Shown here: positions 59,152 to 61,295 of the stretch, piece after piece
How positions within the stretch are numbered: position 1 is the stretch's first letter
How the letters are laid out: each line of letters opens with the position of its first letter
From: Paludibacter sp.
GTDB taxonomy: Bacteria > Bacteroidota > Bacteroidia > Bacteroidales > Paludibacteraceae
Direction of reading: 5' to 3'
NCBI GenBank assembly: GCA_029973975.1
Contig: JARKQF010000300.1
Location: 1 to 61,295 of the forward strand
Length of the DNA stretch: 61,295 nt
The notes under the pieces: model-generated
The model's input: the letters and a program-made list of their open reading frames with translations, nothing else
What the model was told of the DNA's origin: nothing
Databases searched by the model: none
Program-made: the position numbers and the translations under genes

Positions 59152-59970
59152 ATGTTTAAAGTGGCTCATTATAATCCCAATGACGACCAGAAGTGGCTTA
59201 TAACTCGTTTTGAAACGTTTCGTTTCGATGAGTCTACCTTCATTTTGGATAAATTTATTCCAAGGCCCGTAATATCCCTTATTTTTCATTTTGATGAACG
59301 TCCTTTAATAATAGAGAATAATCCTATTGTTTTAGAGCCATTTTTTGTTGCCCCCGTTATACCTAAAGCCATATTCTTAAAATTTCATGGAAATATGGAT
59401 GTTTTCATCGTTGCCTGTAATCCGACTGTTTTTTCCCGTATCTTTAATATTGACCTATCCCCGGTCACTAAAAGAAGTATTAACCTGCCTGCGGATGTTT
59501 TTTATCCGTTATGGGAAGAAATTAGACAAATAAAATACGATGAGGACAGAATTGTACATTTTAATAACTTTATAACATCCCGGTGCAGGTCTGAGAATTA
59601 TCAACCTGATGTTATCGATATTTTATATCAGAAGATTATAGAAAAAAGTATTAAAACACCTCTTCATATAATAATGGAAGAATGTGGTGTCAGCTGCAGA
59701 ACTTTACAGCGTAAGTTTATCAAGCGAACAGGAGTTACGCCTAAAGTTTTAATGCGTATTGTCCGATTGAATTACTTATGGACAAAAATTAATAATCATT
59801 ACGCCGTCAATTATCAGGATTTGGTTTTCGAGGGAAATTTTTTTGATCAGGCTCATTTTATCAATGATTTTAAAAGTATTGTCGGAGAAACACCCAATCA
59901 CTTCTTTAACAGGAATTTAAATATTGTAGAACTTTTCTCAGGAAAGGATGACAATAATACGGGAGCCTGA
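59152..59970 (+). CDS. AraC-family transcriptional regulator (soluble)
   Basis: This 272-residue protein has an N-terminal half (about 1-150) resembling the ligand-like domain found in many Bacteroidetes AraC regulators (YEPDD-type start MFKVAHYNPND). The C-terminal HTH (about 165-262; MEECGVSCRTLQRKFIKRTGVTPKVLMRIVRL and FFDQAHFINDFKSIVGETPNHF) completes it. No membrane segments, unlike the other two AraC proteins here. It is divergent from the methyltransferase gene, a possible target. Confidence 0.88.
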   Translation: MFKVAHYNPNDDQKWLITRFETFRFDESTFILDKFIPRPVISLIFHFDERPLIIENNPIVLEPFFVAPVIPKAIFLKFHGNMDVFIVACNPTVFSRIFNIDLSPVTKRSINLPADVFYPLWEEIRQIKYDEDRIVHFNNFITSRCRSENYQPDVIDILYQKIIEKSIKTPLHIIMEECGVSCRTLQRKFIKRTGVTPKVLMRIVRLNYLWTKINNHYAVNYQDLVFEGNFFDQAHFINDFKSIVGETPNHFFNRNLNIVELFSGKDDNNTGA

Positions 59971-60063
59971 GAATAACTGGGAATAATTAATGCTGTCGTA
60001 TTTTTCCAATTTAGATTTTTTATCTCTTATTATTTTTGTTTTCAAATTAAATCTATAAGTATT

Positions 60064-61295
60064 ATGAAGAAGATATTATTTACTATTTGTGTGCTGATAA
60101 TAATCGGTTCACAAATGATGGCGCAATCATGGCTCGAGAAAATGGGAAACCGCGTGAAAGAAAAAGCAGTTGAAAAGGTAGAACAACGCATCGAAAACAA
60201 AGTAGATGAGGCCATGGATAAAGGATTAGATAAAACCGAGGATGCCATTAAAAAAGGACAAAAAAAGAAACAAACAGAATCCACAGATCAAACCGAAAAA
60301 GAAGAGGATACCGAGCAGGCTACTCCTCCGGAAACTCCATCAGCGAAACAAAAAACAGATATATCATATACCAAATATGACTTTATTCCCGGAAATGAGT
60401 TAATTTTTGAAGATGATTTGAAAAATGAACAAAAAGGGGAATTCCCCAGTAAATGGGAGTTGGTGGAAGGTAATGCTGAAATTGCGCAAATTAACGGAGA
60501 AAACGCACTAGCCATTGTTGACTATACTTATATCACACCTTTGTTTAAGGATAAATCATTCGGGTTACCAGATGAATTTACGTTGGAATTTGATGTGTTT
60601 ATTGATGGTAACGATGGAGAAAATGCGATTGAATTTTTAAATAGCAGTGATGAAACCATTGCGCAGTCGCTTTTCTGGAAAGAAAGTGATCGCTTTATTT
60701 TTAAATGGAATATAACAGAGAACGAGAAAACCAGCGAAGATATTTATGATAATAGTCAGGGATGGCACCATTACGCTTTGTCGTTCAATAAACGGGCAAT
60801 GAAAGTGTACATGGATTCCAAAAGAGTGGCGAATATTCCCAACATGAATGGAAAACCGGTAAAAGTAAAGTTTTTTGCACGTGGAAATGTATTCCATATT
60901 AAAAATATTCGTATTGCTAAAGGGGCTGTACCTCTTTACGATAAATTGATGACTGATGGTAAAATTATTACTTATGGTATTACTTTCGATGTGGGCAAGG
61001 CTAACATTAAACCACAATCAATGGGGACAATCAATGACATTTATAGCATACTGCAAAAAAATCCTGATCTGAAATTTTCTGTAGAAGGGCATACCGATAA
61101 TACCGGAAATGCTGCTGCCAATTTAACACTTTCCGAAGCACGTGCCAAAGCTGTATGCAATAAATTACAGGAAATGGGTATTGATGCAAGTCGGCTTGCG
61201 GCTAAAGGACATGGAATGAGTAACCCGATTGATAATAATAACACTGCGGAAGGAAGAGCTAAAAACCGAAGAGTAGAGTTTGTAAGGATTAAGTA
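60064..61295 (+). CDS. OmpA-family outer membrane protein, 3' end at window edge
   Basis: The frame is open from ATG 60064 to the last base (410 full codons plus TA, probably the first two bases of the stop). A signal peptide (cleavage near SQMMA, residue 20) precedes an acidic/basic helical region (about 22-100). A middle domain (about 105-285) looks like a concanavalin/LamG-type beta sandwich (LEFDVFIDGNDGENAIEF, GWHHYALSFN). The C-terminal OmpA peptidoglycan-binding domain (about 300-410) has FSVEGHTDNTG and KNRRVEF. It likely tethers the outer membrane to peptidoglycan. Confidence 0.88.
   Translation, partial: MKKILFTICVLIIIGSQMMAQSWLEKMGNRVKEKAVEKVEQRIENKVDEAMDKGLDKTEDAIKKGQKKKQTESTDQTEKEEDTEQATPPETPSAKQKTDISYTKYDFIPGNELIFEDDLKNEQKGEFPSKWELVEGNAEIAQINGENALAIVDYTYITPLFKDKSFGLPDEFTLEFDVFIDGNDGENAIEFLNSSDETIAQSLFWKESDRFIFKWNITENEKTSEDIYDNSQGWHHYALSFNKRAMKVYMDSKRVANIPNMNGKPVKVKFFARGNVFHIKNIRIAKGAVPLYDKLMTDGKIITYGITFDVGKANIKPQSMGTINDIYSILQKNPDLKFSVEGHTDNTGNAAANLTLSEARAKAVCNKLQEMGIDASRLAAKGHGMSNPIDNNNTAEGRAKNRRVEFVRIK

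Overview
This window reads as a chromosomal segment of an anaerobic, fermentative Bacteroidales bacterium. Supporting signs: promoters with a TAnnTTTG -7 box instead of a sigma-70 hexamer, no strong Shine-Dalgarno sites, Rho with a long disordered insertion, split methylmalonyl-CoA mutase, pyruvate phosphate dikinase, multi-PAS hybrid kinases, membrane-anchored AraC regulators, and a BspA-type protein with what looks like a type IX secretion (T9SS) tail. The T9SS tail plus propionate-type metabolism would fit a Paludibacter-like member better than gut Bacteroides; this is inference, since no rRNA gene is present. I found no tRNA, rRNA, CRISPR array, transposase or phage gene.

Layout: 1-5 kb carries a biotin-dependent carboxyltransferase, its biotin carrier and PpdK (C3/C4 interconversion). 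5-7.4 kb has an acyltransferase and a BASS transporter. 7.5-14.6 kb has YigZ, pyrB-pyrI behind a leader-peptide attenuator, a flavin reductase, glyA, phoH, a DUF2520 protein and mutY. 14.6-20.7 kb carries a fused carA-carB gene and prfC. 20.8-27.5 kb holds two membrane-embedded AraC regulators. One sits beside a surface-protein cassette; the other lies upstream of lipA and divergent from an apparent orphan small RNA. 27.5-36.5 kb is housekeeping: ispE, dnaB, nupG-like transporter, rho, fabG and a ClpB without its N-domain. 36.6-42.3 kb is mutA-menA-CPBP-mutB. 42.4-48.7 kb has two paralogous hybrid kinases and a lone receiver. 48.7-61.3 kb is mixed: GNAT, Gfo/Idh/MocA, a coiled-coil lipoprotein, a convergent NtrC regulator/hybrid kinase pair, S41 protease, pgeF, a Spy/DUF4890-like protein, methyltransferase, AraC, and an OmpA protein cut at the right edge.

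How the genes connect: the biotin carrier/carboxyltransferase and methylmalonyl-CoA mutase belong to the succinate-propionate route, and MenA supplies the menaquinone used in fumarate reduction. CarAB, PyrB and PyrI perform the first two steps of pyrimidine synthesis.

The most unusual signals are non-coding: (1) a pyrBI leader with a 29-codon ORF whose stop lies inside a terminator stem; (2) a promoter-plus-terminator unit of about 120 nt without an ORF, behind 21-bp-period direct repeats next to a membrane AraC gene; (3) degenerate 7-bp tandem arrays that run across stop codons and reiterate TAG/TAA in shifted frames. All promoter positions are pattern matches by eye.
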